A stretch of 23,288 bases of DNA from positions 1 to 23,288 of the forward strand of contig JAPHRL010000208.1 in the NCBI GenBank assembly GCA_026195755.1. Direction: 5' to 3'. The position numbers and the translations under genes are program-made. The notes beneath the pieces were generated by a model. The model was not told the origin of the DNA. It made no database searches and was given only the letters and a program-made list of their open reading frames with translations. Source of the stretch: Kangiella sp. (GTDB taxonomy: Bacteria > Pseudomonadota > Gammaproteobacteria > Enterobacterales > Kangiellaceae). Of the stretch, positions 16,741-23,288 are shown piece after piece (the first letter of the stretch is position 1; every line of letters starts with the position of its first letter).

Positions 16741-16763
16741 AGGGGCGAACGCCACTCGCCCCT
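16741..16763. terminator. hairpin between convergent genes
   Basis: AGGGGCGA (16741-16748) and TCGCCCCT (16756-16763) form an 8-bp GC-rich stem with a 7-base loop, between the glutamate dehydrogenase stop and the GDCCVxC stop. The T-tracts are weak, so efficiency is uncertain. Confidence 0.5.
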
Positions 16764-16782
16764 ACATTCTCATTGGCCTCAC

Positions 16783-16989
16783 CTAGCAACAACTACCACC
16801 CTGTTGCATAGGAGGACATTTAACAGTTCCATAGGAGCAAAACACACAGCAATCCCCTTTTAATGGCTTTAGCAGTGCTTTGCAGTGGGGGCATTCATAA
16901 AACCACTGGCACATATTAGTTGGCATCACTTCTTGAGTTTTCCCACCACATTCAGGGCAGGTAATTGTCGACTCCAAATTTAATATCAC
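16783..16989 (-). CDS. GDCCVxC-domain small Cys-rich protein
   Basis: A 68-residue protein with 11 Cys. It has CPEC (11-14), CPHC (33-36), the signature GDCCVFC (45-51), CPP, and a terminal GGSCC. The GDCCVFCSYG-x-x-x-CPP core is the mark of the GDCCVxC (seleno)protein family; some members carry selenocysteine in this motif, while here all positions are Cys codons. Two CxxC pairs suggest a zinc ribbon; the GDCCVFC and terminal CC may bind soft metals such as mercury or copper, or do thiol chemistry, but the function is not known. The start is GTG 16989 with an excellent GAGGAG seven bases upstream. It is convergent with glutamate dehydrogenase and has no metal-resistance neighbours here. Confidence 0.82.
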   Translation of the reverse strand: MILNLESTITCPECGGKTQEVMPTNMCQWFYECPHCKALLKPLKGDCCVFCSYGTVKCPPMQQGGSCC

Positions 16990-17113
16990 ACAGAATCTCC
17001 TCAGTTAATCCAGGCTACATAAATTTATAGGCTATAGCTCGTCACTCATTCAGTTAAACGGTAACTTTCAACTATAACTTACAACAGTAATCATTTTCCC
17101 TGTATCCACCCAT

Positions 17114-17144
17114 AAAAAAAGCCCCAGTACCAGACCGGGGCTTT
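17114..17144 (-). terminator. intrinsic terminator of gcvA
   Basis: On the minus strand AAAGCCCC (17144-17137), an 11-base loop and GGGGCTTT (17125-17118) form the stem, continued by a run of T (seven in total, 17120-17114). It begins 17 bases after the gcvA stop. Confidence 0.9.
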
Positions 17145-17160
17145 GACTAACAACGCTAGC

Positions 17161-18066
17161 TTAAAATATCACATCATCATCCATATCTTCGTTCACCTTC
17201 GAGAGTAACCACTCACGGAAAGCGACAACCTTAGGACGATCATAAGAGTTTTCAGGGCATACCAAATCATAAGAATGGCCACTATCGACTACAATATCAA
17301 AAGGTGCAATAAGGCGACCTGTTTCAATATCCATCTGCGATAAAACGCTGTGCCCCATGGCGATACCCTGGCCATGACGCGCGGCCTGCAATACCATACC
17401 TGAGTGGCTGAATACTGGCCCATGATCAAGGTTCACCCCAGTCACCTCGGCACTTTTTAACCAAGTGCGCCACTCTTCAGTGCTTGCGTCATGCAATAAG
17501 GTAACGTTCTTTAAGTCTTCCGGAGTCTTCAGGTTCTTTTTCTGCGGGAAGTCAGGCGAACAAACTGGTGTTAAATGTTCTTCAAACAAGACGTCACAGC
17601 ACAAGCCGTCATATTCACCTTTGCCATAGTAAATAGCGATATCAATATCTTCTCGCACAAAATCCACTTCCACATCAGAAGCCTTTATACGAACTTCAAT
17701 CTCAGGATGAAGCTCGCCAAACTCAGCTAAACGTGGAATCAACCACAGTGTGGCAAAAGTTGGAATAACACAAACCGTCAAAGAGCCGGTAGCACCCTGC
17801 GCTTTAACCTGCTCGGTGGCATTGACCAGTTTCTCGAAAATATCGCGAATCTTGGGCCAATAGAGCTGCCCTTCATCGGTCAACAGTAACTTACGGTTTC
17901 TGCGAATAAATAACTGTACGCCCAAAAAGTCTTCTAAGGCCTTGATTTGGTGGCTAATAGCCGCCTGTGTCACAAATAATTCTTCCGCGGCTTTGGTAAA
18001 ACTCAAGTGTCGTGCGGCAGCTTCAAAAGCACGCAAACTGTTGAGTGGTGGTAAACGTCTAGACAT
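17161..18066 (-). CDS. gcvA: LysR-type regulator GcvA
   Basis: GcvA is the LysR-type regulator that activates the glycine cleavage operon when glycine is plentiful and, in enterics, the small RNA gene gcvB. The start RLPPLNSLRAFEAAARHLSF, the helix-turn-helix FTKAAEELFVTQAAISHQIK, the RRNRKLLLTDEGQ wing, and effector-domain motifs LLHDAS, FSHSGMVLQAARHGQG and GRLIAPF match GcvA along the full 301 residues. ATG 18066 follows AGGAGAGG directly, so I prefer it to the longer frame from ATG 18081, which adds MLGEA and lacks a ribosome site. A candidate promoter is TTGTTA-16-TATATT on the minus strand (18134-18107). No gcv operon lies in the window. The gene-free stretch upstream contains the structured RNA candidate. 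Confidence 0.93.
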   Translation of the reverse strand: MSRRLPPLNSLRAFEAAARHLSFTKAAEELFVTQAAISHQIKALEDFLGVQLFIRRNRKLLLTDEGQLYWPKIRDIFEKLVNATEQVKAQGATGSLTVCVIPTFATLWLIPRLAEFGELHPEIEVRIKASDVEVDFVREDIDIAIYYGKGEYDGLCCDVLFEEHLTPVCSPDFPQKKNLKTPEDLKNVTLLHDASTEEWRTWLKSAEVTGVNLDHGPVFSHSGMVLQAARHGQGIAMGHSVLSQMDIETGRLIAPFDIVVDSGHSYDLVCPENSYDRPKVVAFREWLLSKVNEDMDDDVIF

Positions 18067-18106
18067 CGCCTCTCCTAGCATTAGTTTTTCTTATACAAGA
18101 CATAAA

Positions 18107-18152
18107 AATATATCGTTTGAACCTGGTCTAACAAGTGGTTAATATTTGACCT
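18107..18152. promoter_or_regulatory. overlapping divergent promoters and imperfect palindrome upstream of gcvA
   Basis: Minus strand: TTGTTA (18134-18129), 16 bases, TATATT (18112-18107) for gcvA. Plus strand: TTGAAC (18117-18122), 17 bases, TAATAT (18140-18145), which would start RNA near 18152 towards ctlX. The palindrome GGTTAATATTTGACC (18138-18152, one mismatch in 6-bp arms) sits on the plus-strand -10 and could be a LysR-type site. All are visual matches. Confidence 0.35.
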
Positions 18153-18160
18153 GTCTCAAG

Positions 18161-18249
18161 GGGCTACTTCAGAAAGCCTTTATTTTTAAAGGATTCTGCA
18201 AAGTCAAATATGCATCGAATGAAGCTATTTTGACAAACCTTAGTAGCCC
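18161..18249 (+). other. nested inverted repeats between gcvA and ctlX
   Basis: GGGCTACT (18161-18168) and AGTAGCCC (18242-18249) form an outer 8-bp stem. Inside are CCTTTA-TTTT-TAAAGG (18177-18192) and GTCAAA / TTTGAC (18203-18208, 18229-18234). This is more ordered pairing than expected for spacer DNA and would fold as a branched RNA if transcribed. No coding frame is evident. Confidence 0.4.
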
Positions 18250-18260
18250 AAGGCAAACAC

Positions 18261-18296
18261 TTTGTAAAATTTTTTTAATGCATTTTGTAAAATTTT
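18261..18296. repeat. 13-bp direct repeat, 23-bp period
   Basis: TTTGTAAAATTTT occurs at 18261-18273 and again at 18284-18296, about two helical turns apart. The second copy contains TAAAAT (18288-18293), a good -10 candidate. It could be a pair of operator half-sites or a repeated single-stranded seed in an RNA. Confidence 0.6.
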
Positions 18297-18351
18297 ATGA
18301 AAACAGTTTTTTGACTTAGCATTGTTTAAGTCCACAGGAGAGGAACTCCTG

Positions 18352-18373
18352 CAAGTTGGTAACTTGGTTTTTT
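18352..18373 (+). terminator. internal U-tract hairpin upstream of ctlX
   Basis: CAAGTT-GGT-AACTTG (18352-18366) followed by G and six T. The stem is only 6 bp and moderately AT-rich, so it is probably a partial terminator. Confidence 0.55.
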
Positions 18374-18466
18374 GGTTTCATTGACTGACTCCTTTGTTTA
18401 GCGAGCGAGCATTAATTATATACCTACCCCCATTTGGTCCTTATGTTTCGCAGATTGCTAATAAAT

Positions 18467-18493
18467 GGCTTGCACCTTGCAAGCCTTTTTTTT
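18467..18493 (+). terminator. strong intrinsic terminator 32 bases before ctlX
   Basis: GGCTTGC-ACCTT-GCAAGCC (18467-18485) followed by eight T. It points towards ctlX and ends just upstream of its start codon, so transcripts from further left would be stopped unless it is bypassed. Confidence 0.85.
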
Positions 18494-18525
18494 ATCTTGC
18501 TTCTTTCCAACTATATCAGTCACTC

Positions 18526-19476
18526 ATGACCACTAAACAAAACCATACAACCAACTCTGTCATCATGGTGCCACCCACCGACTTTGCCTTTAACGAGCAA
18601 ACGGGCGCTGATAACGAATTTCAAAATAAGCCACAACAACCTAACGAATATCTTCGTGAAGATGCTCTGTGTGAATTCAATGAGATGGTAAACCTGTTAC
18701 GTGACGAGCATATTGAAGTTTTATTACTTAACAAACATGCCCAAAGCCATCAAGAATTACCAGAGCTACCTGATGCGGTATTCCCTAATAATTGGTTCTC
18801 TACCTCAAGTGATGGCACCCTGACACTTTACCCCATGAAGACACCCAACCGTCGAGCTGAAGTCCGCCCAGACGAGCTTACCCTTTTGCTTCATCGTAGC
18901 GGTTATCGGGTTAACAAAACGGAACATGTCGACAAAAATCATCAACAAATACTAGAAGGAACTGGCAGCATCATCTTCGATCACAACAACCAGATTGCTT
19001 ACGCCGCGGTATCCGACCGTTGTGATAAAGCGTTGTTCGAAGAGTTCTGCCAACAGCGAGGCTATACACCAATTAGCTTCAACAGCCAAAGCAGTCGCGG
19101 CAAGCCTTTCTATCACACCAATGTGATGATGAGTGTTGGCGAACATTTCGTAGTGATTTGCCTGGATTCAATCATCGATAACCAACAAAAACAACAGCTG
19201 CTTGATAGCTTTGCAGAAACGAAAAAAGAAGTGATTGATATAAGCTTTGAGCAAACCGAAAAAAGCTTCTGTGGCAACATATTGCAGCTCCACAACAGCA
19301 AAGGCGACAAAATCATTGTCATGTCTGACAGCGCTTATCGAGGTTTCACTAAGCAGCAAAAAGCCAAACTGGAAAAGCACGGCAGATTATTACCCTGCCC
19401 AATCCCCACTATCGAGCAAGTTGGCGGCGGCAGCACCCGCTGTATGCTGGCTGAGAATTTTCTTAAGAAAGTCTGA
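18526..19476 (+). CDS. ctlX: CtlX-type citrulline/arginine-family hydrolase
   Basis: A 316-residue member of the amidinotransferase/DDAH (pentein) fold, matching the citrulline-utilising hydrolase CtlX group. Key pieces are FNEQTGADNEFQ near the start, PDAVFPNNWFST (D83), LEGTGSIIFD, FYHTNVMM with the catalytic His (H197), and GGGSTRCMLAE with the nucleophile Cys (C306). The family hydrolyses the guanidino or ureido group of arginine-like substrates; the exact substrate here is inferred. The frame can be extended to TTG 18394, but that would run through the terminator hairpin and lacks family similarity, so ATG 18526 is chosen even though no clear Shine-Dalgarno precedes it. The stop TGA overlaps the ATG of the next gene, indicating coupled translation. 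Confidence 0.83.
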   Translation: MTTKQNHTTNSVIMVPPTDFAFNEQTGADNEFQNKPQQPNEYLREDALCEFNEMVNLLRDEHIEVLLLNKHAQSHQELPELPDAVFPNNWFSTSSDGTLTLYPMKTPNRRAEVRPDELTLLLHRSGYRVNKTEHVDKNHQQILEGTGSIIFDHNNQIAYAAVSDRCDKALFEEFCQQRGYTPISFNSQSSRGKPFYHTNVMMSVGEHFVVICLDSIIDNQQKQQLLDSFAETKKEVIDISFEQTEKSFCGNILQLHNSKGDKIIVMSDSAYRGFTKQQKAKLEKHGRLLPCPIPTIEQVGGGSTRCMLAENFLKKV

Positions 19477-20504
19477 TGGATAGCTATTCACTGGTTCCGG
19501 TTAATATTCTGCAAATTGTATTTTTTGCATTAACCAGCTTTGGCGCTTTATTGGTAGCTAATCAGCGTCGGTATCAAGGTCTTTTCTGGTTGTTGATAAG
19601 CACCTCCGCTTTAATGGTTTTCAACCTACTGGAAGAGACTGGAGTCAGTGAATACCTGATTAGCCCGGTGTTTTCACTAATCTGCGGACCTTTATTTTAT
19701 TGGTTTGTTAGGCAGTTAGTGTATGCGAATACACAACAGCCGAAACATTATCTACTCCATTTTATTCCTGCTATCGTAGCCATTCCGTTTACCCATTTTC
19801 CGCAACTGGTGCTGTTATTGGGTACTCTCAGTCAATTGTTTTACCTTGCTATGGGTGTGCAACTGGTGCGCCAATATCACCGCGCCAATCAGGCAATGCG
19901 CTCGGATGCCTACACAATACAGCTGAAGTGGCTCAGTAAATTATTAGTGGTGGTTATTCTACTGAGCTTAATCGACCTCACTAGAGTTAATCTTCAACCA
20001 TATCTACCAATCCCTTTTCTCAAGGCCTGGTACTTCTACATACAGCTGGCCTACCTCATTCTTTTTGGCGTACTGATTTTTAAAGCCATACGGCAACCCG
20101 AAACTTTCCAGTCACTCTCTGAGTTTGAGGCTATCGAAGCAACTATATCTAAGCCAACTGAAGAGAAGAGTCAGGCCATAACTCTATTCAATCAGATTCA
20201 CAAATACATTCAGCAACAGCAATCTTATTTGCAACCTCGCCTGTCATTAAAGGACTTGCATAACGAACTTGGCATTAACGAAAAAGAATTATCATGGGCT
20301 ATCAATAATGGTAGCCAACACAATTTTTGTGATTACATCAATCAGTTGCGTGTTCAACACTTCAAGTCGCTTGCCCAACAAGATAGCCGCGCAAGCATTC
20401 TGCAAATGGCAATGGATTCTGGTTTTAGTTCAAAGTCTTCTTTTAATGCTGTATTTAAAAAACATAGTGGTTTAACGCCCAGCGAATACCTCAAGTCTTT
20501 ATAA
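19476..20504 (+). CDS. membrane-anchored AraC-family transcriptional regulator
   Basis: The product has 342 residues. The first about 205 form roughly six to seven hydrophobic helices (for example VNILQIVFFALTSFGALLVA and LISPVFSLICGPLFYWFV). After a linker, the last about 105 residues are an AraC-type double helix-turn-helix: LSLKDLHNELGINEKELSWAIN, then INQLRVQHFKSL and MAMDSGFSSKSSFNAVFKKHSGLTPSEYLK. This build suggests a one-component membrane sensor that binds DNA from the cytoplasmic face; the signal is unknown. ATG 19476 shares its A with the ctlX stop (TGATG), so it is translated with ctlX and probably regulates it or the amidohydrolase gene that follows 93 bases later. Confidence 0.88.
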   Translation: MDSYSLVPVNILQIVFFALTSFGALLVANQRRYQGLFWLLISTSALMVFNLLEETGVSEYLISPVFSLICGPLFYWFVRQLVYANTQQPKHYLLHFIPAIVAIPFTHFPQLVLLLGTLSQLFYLAMGVQLVRQYHRANQAMRSDAYTIQLKWLSKLLVVVILLSLIDLTRVNLQPYLPIPFLKAWYFYIQLAYLILFGVLIFKAIRQPETFQSLSEFEAIEATISKPTEEKSQAITLFNQIHKYIQQQQSYLQPRLSLKDLHNELGINEKELSWAINNGSQHNFCDYINQLRVQHFKSLAQQDSRASILQMAMDSGFSSKSSFNAVFKKHSGLTPSEYLKSL

Positions 20505-20597
20505 GTCACAGCTTAATTAAGTCCAGAATCATCTTTCAGGACGAATTTAACACCAGTTTCTTACAGACTCAGGGTTTTCACTACTGGAGAAAACCTC

Positions 20598-22010
20598 ATG
20601 CATCGTTTCAAGTTCATTATTAAGTCTATTGTCGTAGTGAGTATTATTTTACTCCTGACAGTACTTGCATCCGTTCCTTATGCTCTTTACAGCCCTCAAT
20701 CACCTATCGTCAATGGTGTTACCGCTGATCGTATTCTGCTCCATAACATTAATATCCTGTCCGCTGACTTTAAAAGCTTATTGCCACATCACACGGTTGT
20801 AATAGAAGACGGTATCATCACAAAACTTCCTGAGAGTACTCCAGCTGATGATGATTTTGATATAGTTATTGATGGTCATGGTCGCTACTTAATGCCGGGA
20901 CTGACCGATGTTCATACCCATATTTATGACCGAAGCGATTTATTACTGAATCTTGCCCATGGAGTTACTCAGGTTCGCGTCATGCATGGCCTCAAGCTGC
21001 AACTGGCCCTAAAGAAAGAAATACAGTCTGGCATTACCATTGGTCCGGACATGTTGGTTGCCAGCCCAGCAATAAACCAACGCAGCCAATATGCGGCCTC
21101 CGAGTTTCATACTTTTATAGAGTCTGAATCCGAGGGACATCAACTGGTCAAAAACTACAGTGAAGCAGGCTACGACCTGATCAAAATCTATGACGGTCTG
21201 AGTCAGGATAATTTCAAAGCTATCAGCAAGGCCGCACAACAGTTTGATATCCCTTTTGCCGGACACTCTCCCTTCGCTGTCCCACTAGATCAGCTACTTG
21301 CTTCCAATATTCAAAGCATAGAACATATTGAAATGCTGTATCAGGCGGCACTCAATTATTCTCGTGACCAGAGCGATCTGGATGCTTTAATCCAAGCTCT
21401 AGAACAGAACCCGAAGCCAATAAGCACCACTTTGATTGTTTATGATGAGTTGGCACAAGCCGCAGAAATGAAGTCAGAATATATTGAAAGCAAGCCCATG
21501 GAGTATATTCCAGATGTTATACAGAGCATCTTTTCTTCAGGGATTGAGCACATCATGCAAGAAAAGAACCCTCAATCTTGGCGTTCCAAAGCAGACTACC
21601 TCGGCTTTATGGCTAAGCAGCTGTATGCCGCTGAAATCCCCATGCTTCTCGGCTCCGATGCCGGAGCCAATTATACGATTAATGGAATTGGCGCTATTCG
21701 GGAAATGCAACTATTGGAGGGCTATGGTGTGCCAACTGAATCGATTCTCGTCAGTGCCACAGTAAACCCGGCCAACGCTTTTGGGCTTAACAACAGCGGA
21801 CAGGTAGCCGAAGGATTCAAAGCAAACCTCATTATCACCGACACAGATCCCAGGACTGATTTATCGACATTTTATGAGCTCAATGGACTGATTAAAGACG
21901 GTATCTATTATGACAAGCAAGCGATTGTGCAGATGAAAGTAAAAGCCAAAGAGCATATGCCCAGTTATGAATTCCTGGGATGGTATTTAATTAATTGGTG
22001 GCAAAGCTAA
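20598..22010 (+). CDS. membrane-anchored amidohydrolase family protein
   Basis: The product has 470 residues. An uncleaved-looking N-terminal membrane segment (about 8-30, IIKSIVVVSIILLLTVLASV) is followed by the amidohydrolase superfamily TIM barrel. Metal and catalytic residues are visible: H106 and H108 in DVHTH, K196 in LIKIYD (probably the carboxylated Lys), H223 in AGHSP, H243 in IEHIE, and D354 in LGSDAGA. The C-terminal TVNPANAFGL and GQVAEGFKANLIITDTDP give the usual closing beta-sandwich. The type resembles imidazolonepropionase- or prolidase-like secreted members, acting outside the cytoplasmic membrane on peptides or cyclic amides; the substrate is unknown. GGAG lies before ATG 20598. 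It may belong to the ctlX-AraC unit. Confidence 0.88.
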   Translation: MHRFKFIIKSIVVVSIILLLTVLASVPYALYSPQSPIVNGVTADRILLHNINILSADFKSLLPHHTVVIEDGIITKLPESTPADDDFDIVIDGHGRYLMPGLTDVHTHIYDRSDLLLNLAHGVTQVRVMHGLKLQLALKKEIQSGITIGPDMLVASPAINQRSQYAASEFHTFIESESEGHQLVKNYSEAGYDLIKIYDGLSQDNFKAISKAAQQFDIPFAGHSPFAVPLDQLLASNIQSIEHIEMLYQAALNYSRDQSDLDALIQALEQNPKPISTTLIVYDELAQAAEMKSEYIESKPMEYIPDVIQSIFSSGIEHIMQEKNPQSWRSKADYLGFMAKQLYAAEIPMLLGSDAGANYTINGIGAIREMQLLEGYGVPTESILVSATVNPANAFGLNNSGQVAEGFKANLIITDTDPRTDLSTFYELNGLIKDGIYYDKQAIVQMKVKAKEHMPSYEFLGWYLINWWQS

Positions 22011-22022
22011 CTTTCACCACAA

Positions 22023-22049
22023 AAAAGCCCCTCACGAAGAGGGGCTTTT
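22023..22049. terminator. bidirectional intrinsic terminator
   Basis: AAAAGCCCCTC (22023-22033), loop ACGAA and the exact complement GAGGGGCTTTT (22039-22049). It separates the convergent amidohydrolase and DUF819 genes. Six A at the left end serve as the T-tract for the minus strand. Confidence 0.92.
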
Positions 22050-22052
22050 CTA

Positions 22053-22079
22053 AAACGGTTGAAACGGTTGAAACGGTTG
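22053..22079. repeat. three perfect tandem copies of a 9-bp unit
   Basis: AAACGGTTG is repeated three times without mismatch at 22053-22061, 22062-22070 and 22071-22079, one base beyond the DUF819 stop codon (22081-22083) and just before the terminator. The 9-base length keeps reading frame. It probably arose by replication slippage. Confidence 0.95.
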
Positions 22080-22080
22080 A

Positions 22081-23288
22081 CTATCCGCCAACTACTGCTC
22101 GCATCATAATCGCCGTGGCAATCGCACCGACGGAACCTACGGCGTAACCTAAAATTGCCAGTAGGACACCAACTGGTGCTAATGATGGGTGGAAGGCTGC
22201 AGCAACGACTGGCGCTGATGCTGCACCACCGATATTGGCTTTACTGCCAACGGCGATAAAGAAGTAAGGTGCTTTGATCAACTTAGCTACCACAAACAGA
22301 ATAATGATATGAATCATCATCCATACCAGACCGATGAAGAACACCTGGTAGTGCTCAAGGATCTTGGTCAGATCCATCTTCATACCAATACTGGCTACCA
22401 AAATATAGATAAAGACAGTACCAATCTTAGTCGAACCGACATGTTCAATCTTACGCATTCTGGTTTGTGACAAAATCAGGGCCATGGCTGTACTGACAAT
22501 GATGATCCAGAAGAAAGCGCTGCCAAAGCCAATATTGTCGAATACTGTGTAAGCTGTACTGCCCTTTTCTACTGAACCTAAAATCCAGGTAGGAAAGTAA
22601 ATACTGGCCAAGTGAGCAACGCCGACAACCGCAAAGGCAAGACCAAGAATCATCTTATAATCTTCAAAACTGGCGATACGCTCATTTTCACGAGTGTATT
22701 TCTCAACCGTAACCTTAAGCTCTTCAATACTCGAGTTATCAGCTTTCATCCACTTATCTATCGAGTCTGATTTTTTGATCATGAACAACAAAGCAACCAT
22801 CCAGATTTCAGCGACCAATACGTCCATGACAGCCATAGTACCGAAAAGAGTATCACTCACTTCATACAACACCTGCATCGAAGCTTGGTTGGCACCACCG
22901 CCAATCCAGCTACCGGCAACAGTTGCTAAACCCGCCCAGATCTCTTCGCCTTTCGGTACCACCTGATCGCTAATACCCACCCACTCAGGAGCGATAAAGG
23001 CAAATAAAAGCACCGCTAAAGGTCCACCAATAATGACACCGACCGTTCCAGCAAAAAACATTGCCACAGCACGCCAGCCGAGGCCTATAATCTTTTTAAA
23101 ATCAATACTTAAGGTGAGAAGGAATAAACTGGCAGGCAGTAGATAGCGAGAAGCAATATAGTAAATATTATCAGCGCTGGATTTCTCAAAAAAACCCAGA
23201 GTATTCAAGGCACCCGGAATAAAATAACATAATAATAGTGCCGGAATGTGTTTATAAAACTTGTGCCAGAAGCCTTGCCCGCGGCTGG
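22081..23288 (-). CDS. DUF819 family membrane protein (5' end beyond window)
   Basis: An integral inner-membrane protein of the DUF819 (YjcL-like) family, of unknown transport function. About ten hydrophobic segments are seen, with family stretches such as GLATVAGSWIGGGANQASM, VMDVLVAEIWMVALLFM, FIYILVASIGMKMDL, and AVGSKANIGGAASAPVVAAA near the end. The two-half arrangement with Gly/Ala/Asn-rich re-entrant-like motifs resembles carboxylate or anion carriers, which is only a suggestion. The frame continues from the apparent TTG at 23208 to the window edge as FYKHIPALLLCYFIPGAL, which is clearly normal coding sequence, so the true start lies outside. Confidence 0.88.
   Translation of the reverse strand, partial: SRGQGFWHKFYKHIPALLLCYFIPGALNTLGFFEKSSADNIYYIASRYLLPASLFLLTLSIDFKKIIGLGWRAVAMFFAGTVGVIIGGPLAVLLFAFIAPEWVGISDQVVPKGEEIWAGLATVAGSWIGGGANQASMQVLYEVSDTLFGTMAVMDVLVAEIWMVALLFMIKKSDSIDKWMKADNSSIEELKVTVEKYTRENERIASFEDYKMILGLAFAVVGVAHLASIYFPTWILGSVEKGSTAYTVFDNIGFGSAFFWIIIVSTAMALILSQTRMRKIEHVGSTKIGTVFIYILVASIGMKMDLTKILEHYQVFFIGLVWMMIHIIILFVVAKLIKAPYFFIAVGSKANIGGAASAPVVAAAFHPSLAPVGVLLAILGYAVGSVGAIATAIMMRAVVGG

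Larger units (their letters stand above)
18300..18494 (+). ncRNA. candidate structured RNA: GcvB-like sRNA or attenuating leader of ctlX
   Basis: The stretch has four hairpins in order: GACTTA/TAAGTC (18313-18332), CAGGAG-AGGAA-CTCCTG (18335-18351), CAAGTT-GGT-AACTTG directly abutting it and followed by G then six T (18352-18373), and GGCTTGC-ACCTT-GCAAGCC followed by eight T (18467-18493). A 5' end near 18300 is suggested by TAAAAT at 18288; an earlier start near 18152 is also possible. It is divergent from gcvA, as gcvB is in enteric bacteria, and shares with gcvB a two-hairpin block ending in an internal U-tract plus a final terminator. I do not find the classic G/U-rich seed, so homology is unproven. 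The alternative is a leader controlling ctlX by attenuation. The boundaries are estimates. Confidence 0.45.

Noticed and set aside
18394..18525. 44-residue N-terminal extension of CtlX from TTG 18394
   Set aside because: It would translate through the terminator hairpin and T8 tract, has no family similarity and no ribosome site.
22053..22079. Tandem 9-mers as a small CRISPR array
   Set aside because: The units are directly adjacent with no spacers and are far too short.

Overview
The window looks like chromosome of a free-living, moderately AT-rich gammaproteobacterium. Two secreted S9 peptidases (one broken), an M28 lipoprotein peptidase, a periplasmic-side amidohydrolase, a TIGR04219-type outer-membrane barrel and a GcvA regulator together suggest a protein-degrading marine lineage such as Kangiella. 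That assignment is an inference from gene content; no rRNA or marker gene is present to confirm it. I see no phage, transposase, CRISPR array or tRNA.

Left part (1-8157). An S9-peptidase-like gene runs off the left edge and carries two in-frame stops, so I call it a pseudogene. It lies downstream of tcdA (tRNA t6A cyclisation). A small outer-membrane barrel protein is divergent from tcdA. It is followed by a 410-base gene-free gap packed with inverted repeats, then ampG (muropeptide permease, minus strand). Only 40 bases from ampG, and divergent from it, is an unusual PanE-MsrB fusion gene followed by a CxxS thioredoxin-fold lipoprotein. Two minus-strand lipoproteins (SPOR domain, Sel1 repeats) come next.

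Middle part (8285-16989). A RutE-type nitroreductase has a puzzling start region. It is followed by a BPSS1780-type membrane protein, a complete S9 peptidase divergent from an M28 peptidase, an SDR, an NAD-type glutamate dehydrogenase with a good promoter, and a tiny Cys-rich GDCCVxC protein. Several clear hairpin terminators separate these units.

Right part (17161-23288). gcvA is transcribed leftward. On its other side is a 459-base stretch full of nested inverted repeats with two tandem U-tract hairpins on the plus strand, then ctlX (citrulline/arginine-type hydrolase), which overlaps a membrane-anchored AraC-type regulator. The stretch next to gcvA resembles enteric gcvB in position and terminator layout and is the best candidate here for an undescribed element: either a GcvB-like sRNA or an attenuating leader of ctlX. 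The window closes with a membrane-anchored amidohydrolase and, convergent to it, a DUF819 membrane protein cut by the right edge.
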